Shown: in pieces, positions 44,709 through 53,205 of the stretch
Layout: each line of letters begins with the position of its first letter
Numbering within the stretch: position 1 is the stretch's first letter
The notes under the pieces: model-generated
Seen by the model: the letters and a program-made list of their open reading frames with translations, nothing else
The model's database searches: none
What the model was told of the DNA's origin: nothing
Source of the DNA: Polynucleobacter sp. Tro8-14-1
GTDB lineage: Bacteria > Pseudomonadota > Gammaproteobacteria > Burkholderiales > Burkholderiaceae
Length of the DNA stretch: 64,000 nt
Assembly (NCBI RefSeq): GCF_018881655.1
Contig: NZ_JACVPX010000008.1
Location: 1 to 64,000 of the forward strand
Direction: 5' to 3'
Translations under genes and position numbers: made by a program

Positions 44709-45521
44709 TTAGCGCTTTAGTCCAGGGGTTTGAATAATCCCACCGTTGGCGTTCTTAGCCATATACATTGATAATGCGATGGTTACATCTGAGCCATAAA
44801 TTGGATACGGGAAACGCTGCTGCCTAAAACAATCATTCAATCTTTGTTGCATTGTCCAAAATTGCCCGCTCGAAACTCGATACGCGGGCCAATAACCCCA
44901 ACCTGCAACCGCACCATCATGAGTTGTTAGATTTGGCAAGTCTTGCAAACGGATACGTTTGCCAGATGACCCATGACAAGAGGCGCATGAAAAATCAAAT
45001 GGACCGCCCTCGTAGAAGAAGGCTCGCTTACCCATTTCATACATCTCTTTTTCTTTTGGATGAGTCATGCTTACGCTTATTTTTTTGCCTTTAGAGTGCG
45101 TTACTACATAAGCAACAATAGCATCCATATCTTTCTTAGGGCCAACACCAAACTTGGCATCAATAATGCTTTCCGAGGGAATTCCCTGGAGCTTCTCCAT
45201 ACAAGTCATCAAACGAGACTCTAGATCCTGAACTCGATTGGTATCTTTAAAGTATTTTGGTAAGACAGCAGCTGCCCCATCAACAACACCAGGCCCAAGA
45301 CCTAAATCGCATTTTTCTAACGTAGCATTTTTAGGGCCAGCCGGTTTTTTCCATAACTCCTCTCCGGACATTTCATAGAGCTCTGATGGATTTCCATCTG
45401 CAATCATCTCTCGATATTTTGCAATCTCATCGGCCGCACTTTGAGCATGAATGCTTTGTACACCCATCATTAAAAGTGATGCCACTAAAGATCTCTTTAA
45501 AACTTCTGATATTGGAGCCAT
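44709..45521 (-). CDS. soxA: Cytochrome c SoxA, single-haem form
   Basis: SoxA, 270 aa, catalyses oxidative coupling of thiosulfate to the SoxY carrier cysteine. Only one haem motif is present, CASCH at 179-183. The other haem position of dihaem SoxA is replaced by lone cysteines C71 and C107, which probably form a disulfide as in other monohaem SoxA proteins. The active-site cysteine is likely C231 in LNDCFRQQRFP. A signal peptide ends near IHA-Q. It lies between soxZ and soxX. Confidence 0.93.
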   Translation of the reverse strand: MAPISEVLKRSLVASLLMMGVQSIHAQSAADEIAKYREMIADGNPSELYEMSGEELWKKPAGPKNATLEKCDLGLGPGVVDGAAAVLPKYFKDTNRVQDLESRLMTCMEKLQGIPSESIIDAKFGVGPKKDMDAIVAYVVTHSKGKKISVSMTHPKEKEMYEMGKRAFFYEGGPFDFSCASCHGSSGKRIRLQDLPNLTTHDGAVAGWGYWPAYRVSSGQFWTMQQRLNDCFRQQRFPYPIYGSDVTIALSMYMAKNANGGIIQTPGLKR

Positions 45522-45545
45522 GGATATGCCTATGTTCTTTAGAAA

Positions 45546-45854
45546 TTAAGAAACCGTTGCTTCATCAGTTCGCTTATCACCTTTGGTATCAATCCAGTTC
45601 ACTACCAGCTTATCGCCTTTAGCGCCCCTGTATTTGAAATTCAAAAAAGGGTCTTTAGAAACGGCCGAGCCAAACTGAGCATTAAATACATCCTTGCCAT
45701 TTGCTTTTACATTCAGCATATTGATAAACCATGCTGGAATCACTTTTCCAGAGGCATCTTTACGTTGACCGGATTCCATGTCGTGCTTCATCAAAATTTT
45801 GACATCAACGATACCGTCTTTTTCGGTTGCTCTAACGCGCATTGGATCTGACAT
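45546..45854 (-). CDS. soxZ: Sulfur-carrier complex protein SoxZ
   Basis: SoxZ, 102 aa, an immunoglobulin-like partner of SoxY in the periplasmic carrier complex. The start MSDPMRVRATEKDG and the motifs PAWFINM and FKYRGAKGDKL are diagnostic. It has no signal peptide, as expected, since it is exported bound to SoxY. A GAGGAAG site precedes the ATG. It lies 44 bases after soxY. Confidence 0.95.
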   Translation of the reverse strand: MSDPMRVRATEKDGIVDVKILMKHDMESGQRKDASGKVIPAWFINMLNVKANGKDVFNAQFGSAVSKDPFLNFKYRGAKGDKLVVNWIDTKGDKRTDEATVS

Positions 45855-45898
45855 TTTTCTTCCTCAATAATTTATAAATAGATATTTGCTATGGTTAA

Positions 45899-46351
45899 TT
45901 AACCGCCACAACCACCGAGAGTCACTTTGATCTCTTTAACTGCCATTGACCATTTACCATCTGCCTTCACCAAAGCATAAACATTTGATGTTTGACCCAT
46001 CTTGATGCGAGTCGTGACAAATGCCTCAGTGCCAGCAGGTAAGAAAAATTGTGCAGCTAATGTACTTGGATTTTTCTCAACCAAAATTGCCATCTGCTCA
46101 GCCTTCAGGGTTGATGAAATGCCAACAGGAACTACTGCACCATTTTCAGCAATATCAGGAGCATTTAAAGTCACAGCAGCCGACTTATCTGGCGAAGATG
46201 CGCCCAATGACTTGAACACATCATCCAAGCTCTTACCTTCGAATGCTGCCTTATTCCACTCTTCTGCTTGGGCCACACTAATGAGACCGGCAGAAGCCAT
46301 TAAGCCAAAAACGGCCGAGTATTTCAATAAACTGCGTCGCTGCTGATTCAT
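45899..46351 (-). CDS. soxY: Sulfur-carrier protein SoxY
   Basis: SoxY, 150 aa, carries the sulfur substrate covalently on its C-terminal cysteine. The protein ends GGCGG, the swinging-arm motif that binds thiosulfate during the cycle. A Tat-type signal NQQRRSLLKYSAVFGL directs export with SoxZ. I chose the ATG at 46351 because AAAGGAG lies five bases upstream; the frame is open 22 codons further, without signal-like sequence. It follows soxD after an 80-base gap that may hold its own promoter. Confidence 0.96.
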   Translation of the reverse strand: MNQQRRSLLKYSAVFGLMASAGLISVAQAEEWNKAAFEGKSLDDVFKSLGASSPDKSAAVTLNAPDIAENGAVVPVGISSTLKAEQMAILVEKNPSTLAAQFFLPAGTEAFVTTRIKMGQTSNVYALVKADGKWSMAVKEIKVTLGGCGG

Positions 46352-46431
46352 AAAAACTCCTTTGTTAGCTCTTAACGTGAATATATTATCTACCACCCAA
46401 TAAACCATGCAATTCATTTATTGAGTACATC

Positions 46432-47514
46432 TTATTTGCCATCGGATAGCACCCATGTCACCAGCGCTTTGCGATCTTCTTCAGATAATTGAGACTGGGC
46501 AGGCATTGGTATGGAACCCCAAACTCCTGAGCCACCATTCTTTACCTTCGCCATCAACTTATCTAATACCCCAGTCTGCCCCTGATACTTCGCAGCAATA
46601 TCAGTAACAGAGGGGCCTACTAGCTTGCCGCTCATCGCATGACAAGCGGCACAGTTCTCACTCTTAAATAGCGCTGCGGGCCCTTTGCCGGCAGCATGCA
46701 TTTCAGATGCATGAGCCAATCCTTCTGCTGAAGCACCTGGCAACTTAGTCAGCGGGGGCTTTGTAGAGTCAGATCCGCGGAATGGGCCATATTGACGATT
46801 TTGCTCAGCAATATTGCCGTGGGCATTTCTGGCATATTCCGGCAACTCGGAACCAATCTGTACGAATTGCACACAGTTGGTCATACATGCGGTTGCATGA
46901 ACATCAGGACTACCTTTTGAGCTCCACAAACCATGCTTCAAAGTCATGCCATTACGATTTGGCATACGCTTTTGCACTTCTGCAATGTTGGCATCACTAA
47001 GCACAAAGTCATCGGGCACAACTTCAGCCAAACTTAAAAGGTATGCTACCAAAGCAAAGGTATCATCAGGCGTAAGGGAGCGAGGCGCATTCCATGGCAT
47101 TGCGCGATAGATATAGTCCCACAAAGAAGATACTGTAGCGACTTTCATAATAGTTGTTCGCTGCGGCTGTTTTCTATCTGAGAGTGATGCTACACGTCCC
47201 GTTTTAATATCGTCAGCAGTGGTGCCACCAATAATAGGGGTAAAAATTTCATTAGACTCACCGAACGTACCATGACAAACGGAGCACTTAGCCTCCCATA
47301 GTTGCTGACCCTTTTCTACCGAACCAGACCCCTTGGGCAACCCCTTAAAGTCGGGGCGCACATCAATATCCCATGCAGCTACTTCGGCGGGAGTTGCATC
47401 TCTACCAATCCCTGGAAAACGGGTGCTTGAATTTTGGGCTGAAGCCGAACTAAGCACCAAGAATGATGTCGCCACAAACAAGGTGACGTTTGCGAGTTTA
47501 GCCAACTTGTACAT
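46432..47514 (-). CDS. soxD: Sulfane dehydrogenase cytochrome subunit SoxD
   Basis: Dihaem cytochrome c subunit, 360 aa, partner of the molybdenum subunit SoxC. A signal peptide (MYKLAKLANVTLFVATSFLV) leads to two haem domains with CSVCH near 77 and CAACH in the C-terminal domain, plus the extra cysteine pair CMTNC. I chose the ATG at 47514 because GGGGGG lies upstream and the signal peptide starts there; it overlaps soxC by 17 bases. A longer frame to 47592 runs into soxC and is rejected. Confidence 0.94.
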   Translation of the reverse strand: MYKLAKLANVTLFVATSFLVLSSASAQNSSTRFPGIGRDATPAEVAAWDIDVRPDFKGLPKGSGSVEKGQQLWEAKCSVCHGTFGESNEIFTPIIGGTTADDIKTGRVASLSDRKQPQRTTIMKVATVSSLWDYIYRAMPWNAPRSLTPDDTFALVAYLLSLAEVVPDDFVLSDANIAEVQKRMPNRNGMTLKHGLWSSKGSPDVHATACMTNCVQFVQIGSELPEYARNAHGNIAEQNRQYGPFRGSDSTKPPLTKLPGASAEGLAHASEMHAAGKGPAALFKSENCAACHAMSGKLVGPSVTDIAAKYQGQTGVLDKLMAKVKNGGSGVWGSIPMPAQSQLSEEDRKALVTWVLSDGK

Positions 47515-48856
47515 TGCTAACCCCCCCGTTTGAACCAACTTTCCAAGATTGAATAGCGTTATTGTGATAAATGGATCTTGTGCCACGAACATCTCTTAGT
47601 TGTTTTATTGAGGGTTGAACATAGCCAGTATCGTCAATTGCTCGTGACTGCAAAATGGCAGGAGAACCATCCCATACCCAATCAATATTAAAGCGAGTAA
47701 GCGCTTTACTCAAGATTGGAGTTTCAAGACGTGCTGTTTTCCAATTATTACCACCATCGAAAGAAACGTCGACACGCTTCACCTTACCCCTTCCGGACCA
47801 AGCTAAACCACTGACGTTATAAAAGCCTTTTTCTAATAACTGCTGGCCACCTGACGGAGTGGTAATGACCGACTTGCATTCTTGAATGGAAGTGTATTGA
47901 CGGGCCAATCCATCAGGCATTAAATCGTTATAGTGCACCGCTTCATCTTTGGTTGCATATGGCATATCCCCAACTTCTAAGCGGCGCAACCATTTCACCC
48001 AGCTAACACCCTGAACACCAGGTACCACAAGTCTTAATGGGAATCCGTTTTCTGGTCGCAGCATCTCCCCATTCATACCCCAAGCAACGATCGCTTCATT
48101 TAAGACATCTTCTAAATTAATCGTCCGAGTCATGCCTGAACCGTCACCACCTTCTGCCAAGAGATATTTACCTTTTTTGAGGTCAGCACCACACTCCTCC
48201 AAGAGGACTGCTAAAGGTACGCCGGTAAATTCACAGCAAGATAGCATGCCATGGGTGTATTGCACGGTTGGGACTGCAACGTTACCCCACTCCAAGCCTG
48301 TGTTAGCGCCGCACTCAATAAAGTGAATACGGGAAACCGATGGCAAGCGCATCAAGTCGTTCATCGTGAACACACGATTATGCTTAACCAAACCATTCAC
48401 CATCAAACGATGCTTCTCAGGATCAATGTTGTACCAACCTTGGTGCTGTCTTTCGAAATGCAAACCATTTGGCGTAATAATTCCAAACAATCCCTGCAAA
48501 GGCGTGAAAGCGACCGAGGCAGCCGAAACTCGTGTTAAACCGGGCGATTCGCGACGAATTAAATTAGCCTCATAAATTGATGGGGTGCCATAAGGCATAG
48601 TGGCAACGTTTTTACCCAAGGTGGTTTGCCATACTTGCTTTTCCAAAATTACTGGATCGCCCTCTGGTGAGGCTAGCACGTTCATAGAAGCGCCTACTAA
48701 ACCAACAGCACTACCCAGGGCTGCCATGAACCCATTGCGCATAAAGCCACGACGAGTGTCATCCATTCCATTTTTATTTATATCGGAAATAATGTCTTGT
48801 GAAATAAAGCTTTCGGGGGCCTGCTGAATTTGGCCTCTACGTTTTTGGTCTGACAT
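47498..48856 (-). CDS. soxC: Sulfane dehydrogenase molybdenum subunit SoxC
   Basis: SoxC, 452 aa, a sulfite-oxidase-family molybdopterin protein that oxidises the sulfane sulfur left on SoxY, so that thiosulfate is fully oxidised without storing sulfur globules. The molybdenum-ligating cysteine is in HFIECGANTG near 168. A Tat signal (DTRRGFMRNGFMAALGSA) exports the folded protein. The C-terminal dimerisation domain includes VDVSFDGGNNWKTA. AGGAGC precedes the ATG at 48856. It needs molybdate, which fits the modBC genes at 54633. Confidence 0.95.
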   Translation of the reverse strand: MSDQKRRGQIQQAPESFISQDIISDINKNGMDDTRRGFMRNGFMAALGSAVGLVGASMNVLASPEGDPVILEKQVWQTTLGKNVATMPYGTPSIYEANLIRRESPGLTRVSAASVAFTPLQGLFGIITPNGLHFERQHQGWYNIDPEKHRLMVNGLVKHNRVFTMNDLMRLPSVSRIHFIECGANTGLEWGNVAVPTVQYTHGMLSCCEFTGVPLAVLLEECGADLKKGKYLLAEGGDGSGMTRTINLEDVLNEAIVAWGMNGEMLRPENGFPLRLVVPGVQGVSWVKWLRRLEVGDMPYATKDEAVHYNDLMPDGLARQYTSIQECKSVITTPSGGQQLLEKGFYNVSGLAWSGRGKVKRVDVSFDGGNNWKTARLETPILSKALTRFNIDWVWDGSPAILQSRAIDDTGYVQPSIKQLRDVRGTRSIYHNNAIQSWKVGSNGGVSNVQVG

Positions 48857-48906
48857 CAAGAAAAAGCTCCTGTAAATATAAGCACTAAATGAGGTTCTTC
48901 AATACG

Positions 48907-49767
48907 TTAAACAGCGTTCAACGGAATCTTAAGGTATGCAACTCCATTGGACTCCTTAGCAGGGAACTCTCCCGCTCTGATATTGACTTGAATTGCAGGA
49001 AGAATGAGGACCGGCATCTCTAATGTTGCATCACGCTTTTTGCGCATTTCAATAAACTGTTCTTCGGTAATGCCATCATGCATATGGATGTTGAACTTTT
49101 TTTCATCTGCAACGGTGGTTTCAAACTGGACTGGCCGACCATTAGGCGGATAGTCATGACACATAAATAAACGGGTTTGTGGTGGAAAACTCAAAATCTT
49201 TTTCATCGACTGGTATAGGACATGAGCATCGCCGCCTGGAAAATCGCAGCGGGCAGTTCCCACATCAGGCATAAACATGGTGTCGCCCACGAAAATAGCA
49301 TCACCCACTTGATAAGCCATACAGGCCGGAGTGTGCCCAGGAACGAACAAAGCTTTGAAGCTTAGCTTGCCGAAATGAATTTCTTCCCCATCTTTTAGGA
49401 GGCGGTCAAATTGAGAGCCATCGACAGGAAATGAATTTTCTAAATTGAATATGTCCTTGAATACACTCTGGACCACAGAAATATGATCGCCTATGGCTAC
49501 TTTGCCGCCTAGCTCAGACCTTAAATAAGGAGCGGCAGTTACATGATCAGCATGTGTATGCGTTTCCAAGATCCACTCTGTCTTAAGCTCATTTTTCTTA
49601 ATAAACTCAATGACCTCATCAGCCATCTTGGTGTGGGTGCGCCCGGATTTAGGGTCATAACTCAGAACTGAATCAATGATGATGCAACTAGAGGTCGGCT
49701 TCTCGTACACAACATACGTTACCGTCCAGGTGTCTCGATCAAAAAAGCCTTTAACTGCTGGATTCAT
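48907..49767 (-). CDS. Metallo-beta-lactamase persulfide dioxygenase-like protein
   Basis: A 286-aa MBL-fold protein of the ETHE1/Blh type with no signal peptide. Metal motif THTHADHVTAAPYLRSE (HxHxDH near 72), GHTPACMAY, and GTARCDFPGG, the latter being the persulfide-dioxygenase-family signature. It probably oxidises glutathione persulfide made from sulfide by the divergent sulfide:quinone reductase, releasing sulfite that the exporter at 51159 could remove. The typical rhodanese/DUF442 half is encoded separately at 38036. Confidence 0.88.
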   Translation of the reverse strand: MNPAVKGFFDRDTWTVTYVVYEKPTSSCIIIDSVLSYDPKSGRTHTKMADEVIEFIKKNELKTEWILETHTHADHVTAAPYLRSELGGKVAIGDHISVVQSVFKDIFNLENSFPVDGSQFDRLLKDGEEIHFGKLSFKALFVPGHTPACMAYQVGDAIFVGDTMFMPDVGTARCDFPGGDAHVLYQSMKKILSFPPQTRLFMCHDYPPNGRPVQFETTVADEKKFNIHMHDGITEEQFIEMRKKRDATLEMPVLILPAIQVNIRAGEFPAKESNGVAYLKIPLNAV

Positions 49768-49792
49768 TACTTATTCGCCTAAGTGAAATTTC

Positions 49793-49867
49793 TTAGTGCA
49801 ATTATTGAATATTGCTGGTAAAAATGCACTAATAACTAACCATTATATACATATTACTTTTAGTTAT
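49793..49867. promoter_or_regulatory. Four TTAGT half-sites in the divergent sqr promoter
   Basis: The 146-base region between the persulfide-dioxygenase-like gene and sqr has two perfect 8-bp inverted repeats sharing the core TTAGT: TTAGTGCA (49793-49800) with TGCACTAA (49825-49832), and ATAACTAA (49832-49839) with TTAGTTAT (49860-49867). The inner arms abut. The layout suggests an operator for a dimeric, perhaps sulfur-sensing, regulator; none is encoded alongside except the Crp/Fnr protein at 53800. Confidence 0.5.
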
Positions 49868-49913
49868 ATAAGTAGCAAACCTTTATAACCATAAGCTAAG
49901 AAAGCATGCAAAG

Positions 49914-51155
49914 ATGATTGAACACCTCAAACTTACAGAATATGACGTTCTTATTGCAGGTGGAGGCGCAGCAGGTATTGGTTTGGCAGCCAGCCTTAAA
50001 AGCCGAGATCAAAAATTAAAAATTGGAATCATTGAACCCTCGGAGCACCACTACTATCAACCCTCTTGGACTTTAGTGGGTGGCGGAGCTTTTAATGTCA
50101 AGGACAGCAAAAGGAATACGAAAGATCTCATTCCAAAGGGGGTGACTTGGATAAAAGACCGCATTACCAGTTTCAATCCTGATGCAAATGAAGTCCATAT
50201 TGCGAATGGTGAGTCCATTAAATACAAATACCTTGCAGTGGCTACTGGCCTTAAATCCAACTGGGATGCTATTCCAGGATTGATCGATTCACTCGGAAAA
50301 AATGGTGTGACATCGAATTACAGCTATGACTATTCGCCATACACATGGGAACTAGTCAAGCATATGAAATCAGGGAAGGCGATATTTACACAACCTCCTA
50401 TGCCCATCAAATGTCCGGGCGCACCACAGAAAGCAATGTATTTATCTTGCTATGAATGGGAGAAGCAAGGCAATCTAAAAAACATTGACGTGGAACTCAA
50501 TAATGCTGGGGCTGCATTATTTGGCGTAGCAGACTTTGTTCCTCCATTAATGGAGTATGTAAAAAAATATAAGGCGCAATTAAATTTCAATTGCAATCTA
50601 ATCTCGATAGATGGTCCTAATAAAAAAGCGACCTTTGCAATCAAAGATGCCGAAGGAAATACAACACGGATTGAAAAATCTTTTGACATGCTGCATGTGG
50701 TTCCACCCCAAGGGCCACAGGACTGCGTGAAGGGAAGCCCTATTGCGGATGCTGCTGGCTGGGTTGAGGTTGATCAGTTCAGCTTACAGCACACTCGCTA
50801 CCCAAATATTTTTGGTCTAGGTGACTGCTGCTCTTCGCCAAATTCAAAAACAGCTGCCGCAGCCAGAAAACAAATTGTTGTCGTTGCTGAAAATTTATTG
50901 GCCCATAAAAACCATCAAGCTATGCCTTTGAAATATGATGGCTATGGTTCATGCCCTCTTACCGTTGAAAGAGGAAAAATTGTTTTGGCAGAGTTTGGCT
51001 TTGGTGGAAAACTACTTCCGACTTTCCCGTGGTTAATCAATCCATTAAAGGCCACCAAGTTAGCGTGGATACTAAAAAAAGATGTGCTTCCATGGCTCTA
51101 TTGGAATGCAATGCTTAAAGGTAGAGAGTGGTTAGCTCGACCTTTTGAAAACTAG
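49914..51155 (+). CDS. sqr: Sulfide:quinone oxidoreductase, type II
   Basis: FAD-dependent membrane-surface enzyme, 413 aa, moving electrons from sulfide to quinone and forming persulfide. FAD motif GGGAAGIGLAA (15-25). Redox cysteines are C167 in PIKCPGAPQKAMYLS and C347 in YGSCPLTVERGKIVLAEFGF; their surroundings match human-type SQOR, so this is type II SQR. GLGDCCSSPNSKT (301-313) is the second FAD segment. The next gene starts 3 bases after the stop. Confidence 0.93.
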   Translation: MIEHLKLTEYDVLIAGGGAAGIGLAASLKSRDQKLKIGIIEPSEHHYYQPSWTLVGGGAFNVKDSKRNTKDLIPKGVTWIKDRITSFNPDANEVHIANGESIKYKYLAVATGLKSNWDAIPGLIDSLGKNGVTSNYSYDYSPYTWELVKHMKSGKAIFTQPPMPIKCPGAPQKAMYLSCYEWEKQGNLKNIDVELNNAGAALFGVADFVPPLMEYVKKYKAQLNFNCNLISIDGPNKKATFAIKDAEGNTTRIEKSFDMLHVVPPQGPQDCVKGSPIADAAGWVEVDQFSLQHTRYPNIFGLGDCCSSPNSKTAAAARKQIVVVAENLLAHKNHQAMPLKYDGYGSCPLTVERGKIVLAEFGFGGKLLPTFPWLINPLKATKLAWILKKDVLPWLYWNAMLKGREWLARPFEN

Positions 51156-51158
51156 ATC

Positions 51159-51968
51159 ATGGACAGCTTATTAATTGCTCCGGCACTTGGAGTGTTTGTA
51201 GGGATCTTAATGGGACTGACTGGTGCGGGCGGCGGAATTCTTTCCGTTCCCCTTCTCGTTTTTGCCTTTCATATGCCCATTTCTGAAGCGGGTCCCATAG
51301 CGCTGACTGCTATTGCGTTATCAGCAGGAATTGGCGCAATCATTGGCTTAAATGAGAAGGTTCTCCGATATAAGACGGCGATGTTTATGGCGCTCTTTGG
51401 TCTCATTCTTTCACCACTTGGGCTTTGGGTTGCCCAACGCGCCCCAAATACTCCTCTGCTATTGATATTTAGTGGGATATTAATTTATGTTGCCAGCAAA
51501 ATGTTTATTCAAGCTACGCAGACTATTGCCGGCAAAGCCCCTAAGTTAATAAAGCCGCCTCCATGTCAGTTAGACATGTCAATTGGCAAGTTAATTTGGA
51601 CTGTACCTTGCGCAAGATCCTTGATGCTGGTAGGTGCATGTGCAGGCTTCCTATCCGGTCTATTGGGTGTCGGCGGTGGATTCATCATTGTTCCATCACT
51701 GAAAAAATTTACCGACCTACCCATGAAAGCAATTGTTGCTACCTCCCTTGGAGTTTTAGCCATAGTCTCGGCAGGTGGCGCAGCAATCTCATTGTTGTCT
51801 GGCACCTTAGATTTTACAATTGCCGCCCCATTTGCAATTGGCTCTCTTGCAGGCCTATTAATAGGCAAAGTATTAGAAAAAAATATTAGCGGGCCAAGAG
51901 TTCAACAAATCTTTTCTATTTTTACTTTTTTAGTAGCCCTTAGTCTTATTTATAAATGCATTATTTAA
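51159..51968 (+). CDS. TauE/SafE family sulfite exporter
   Basis: A 269-aa membrane protein with about eight helices in two repeats; each repeat has the Gly-rich signature, GLTGAGGGILSVPLLVF at the start and SGLLGVGGGFIIVP at about 165-178. TauE/SafE proteins export sulfite or organosulfonates. Between sqr and the HiPIP gene it probably removes sulfite made from persulfide. It starts 3 bases after sqr and is surely co-transcribed. Confidence 0.9.
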   Translation: MDSLLIAPALGVFVGILMGLTGAGGGILSVPLLVFAFHMPISEAGPIALTAIALSAGIGAIIGLNEKVLRYKTAMFMALFGLILSPLGLWVAQRAPNTPLLLIFSGILIYVASKMFIQATQTIAGKAPKLIKPPPCQLDMSIGKLIWTVPCARSLMLVGACAGFLSGLLGVGGGFIIVPSLKKFTDLPMKAIVATSLGVLAIVSAGGAAISLLSGTLDFTIAAPFAIGSLAGLLIGKVLEKNISGPRVQQIFSIFTFLVALSLIYKCII

Positions 51969-51981
51969 CCTGGAGAAATCT

Positions 51982-52290
51982 ATGAAACCCACCCGTCGCC
52001 AATTTATGATTTTGTCTGCTGCTGGTGCCTGCACTTTGGCACTCAATAGCAAAGCCCAAGCTCAAGCCATGGTTGCAGAAACTGATCCACAAGCTGTTGC
52101 ATTGGGATACAAAGCTGATGCCTCCAAAGTAGATAAAGCAAAGTTTGCTAAGTATGCTGCTGGTCAACAGTGCGGCAACTGTGCCTTATTCCAAGGAAAA
52201 CCTGATGCCGCTGCTGGTGGCTGTGCATTGTTTGCGGGCAAGCAAGTATCCAGCAAGGGTTGGTGCTCAGCTTACGCCAAGAAAGCTTAA
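51982..52290 (+). CDS. High-potential iron-sulfur protein
   Basis: A 102-aa HiPIP: periplasmic 4Fe-4S electron carrier. A Tat signal (PTRRQFMILSAAGACTLAL) is followed by the cluster domain with cysteines in CGNCALF, GGCALF and GWCSAY, the CxxC...C...C HiPIP pattern. GGAG precedes the ATG. It follows the exporter after 13 bases and likely passes electrons from sulfur oxidation to a terminal oxidase. Its terminator is split by the IS element 40 bases downstream. Confidence 0.94.
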   Translation: MKPTRRQFMILSAAGACTLALNSKAQAQAMVAETDPQAVALGYKADASKVDKAKFAKYAAGQQCGNCALFQGKPDAAAGGCALFAGKQVSSKGWCSAYAKKA

Positions 52291-52362
52291 TTCCAGGTAT
52301 TTGGCATTCCCGTTATTAAAAAGGCTGCCCATGAACTGACCCACAAAAGTTGGACAGTTTAA

Positions 52363-53205
52363 TTAGGTTACCAGAAGGGATTGAGTACGGTAATGAACCG
52401 GGCTCAATCCCTTTAGTTTTTGTTTGATTCGATCATGGTTGTAGTAGTGGATATATTCATGCAATCCTTGCTTAAACGCTTCTACATCCTCAAATTTCTC
52501 TTGGTAGAAGAACTCGGTTTTTATCACCCCAAACCAGTTCTCCATCACCGCGTTATCTAGGCAATTGCCTTTTCTAGACATGCTTTGGGTAATGCCTTGG
52601 TCTTTTAAGGCGGCTTAATATACCCCCATTTGATACTGCCAGCCTTGATCGGAGTGCAGTACCGGCCTATCCTCATGCTTGAGTCGCTTGATGGCGCTGC
52701 CCAGCATCTGCATCACCGTCTTGATCTGTGGTCGATCAGCAATCTCATACGAGATGATCTCCTGGTTATAAAGATCTAAGATGGGTGAGAGATATACCTT
52801 CTCACCTTTGATGTTGATCTCAGTGACATCGGTGACCCACTTTTGATTGGGTTTATTGGCGGCAAAGTTACGCTCCAATAAATTAGGCGCCGCCTTACCT
52901 ACTGCGCCCTTGTATGACTGGTAGCGCTTAGGACGAACGGTGAATTTGAGCCCTAGTTGCCCCATCAGCTTTTGGATGGTCTTGGGGTTGAAGTAACGCC
53001 GTTGATTGCTCAGCTCTAAATGCACTCGGCGATATCCATAGCGACCCTGATGCTGGTGGTAGATCTCTTGGATCTGCATCTTCGCTACAAGATAGGGGTC
53101 AGCCTGGTGACTTTGCTGCACATGGTAGTAATAAACACTTCTGGCCATCTTGGCGACCGCCAAGATGAGTTGCAAAGGGTATCGCTGCCTTAACTCAGCA
53201 ATCAC
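52363..53205 (-). pseudogene. IS150-type orfB transposase, interrupted by an in-frame stop
   Basis: Catalytic half of the transposase. The first part (53205 to 52618) holds an HTH_21 domain and the first two catalytic aspartates, in WVTDVTEI and LHSDQGWQYQ. A TAA at 52615-52617 sits where relatives have a sense codon (Y-Q-x-A-L-K-D-Q-G). The frame then continues without shift to 52363 and contains the catalytic glutamate in [15 protein letters not shown]. The nonsense codon separates the glutamate from the aspartates, so no active DDE enzyme is expected without readthrough. GTG start overlaps orfA. Confidence 0.9.

Noticed and set aside
47515-47592. Longer start for soxD
   Set aside because: It would overlap soxC by 95 bases; the ATG at 47514 starts a proper signal peptide and has a strong G-rich ribosome-binding site.
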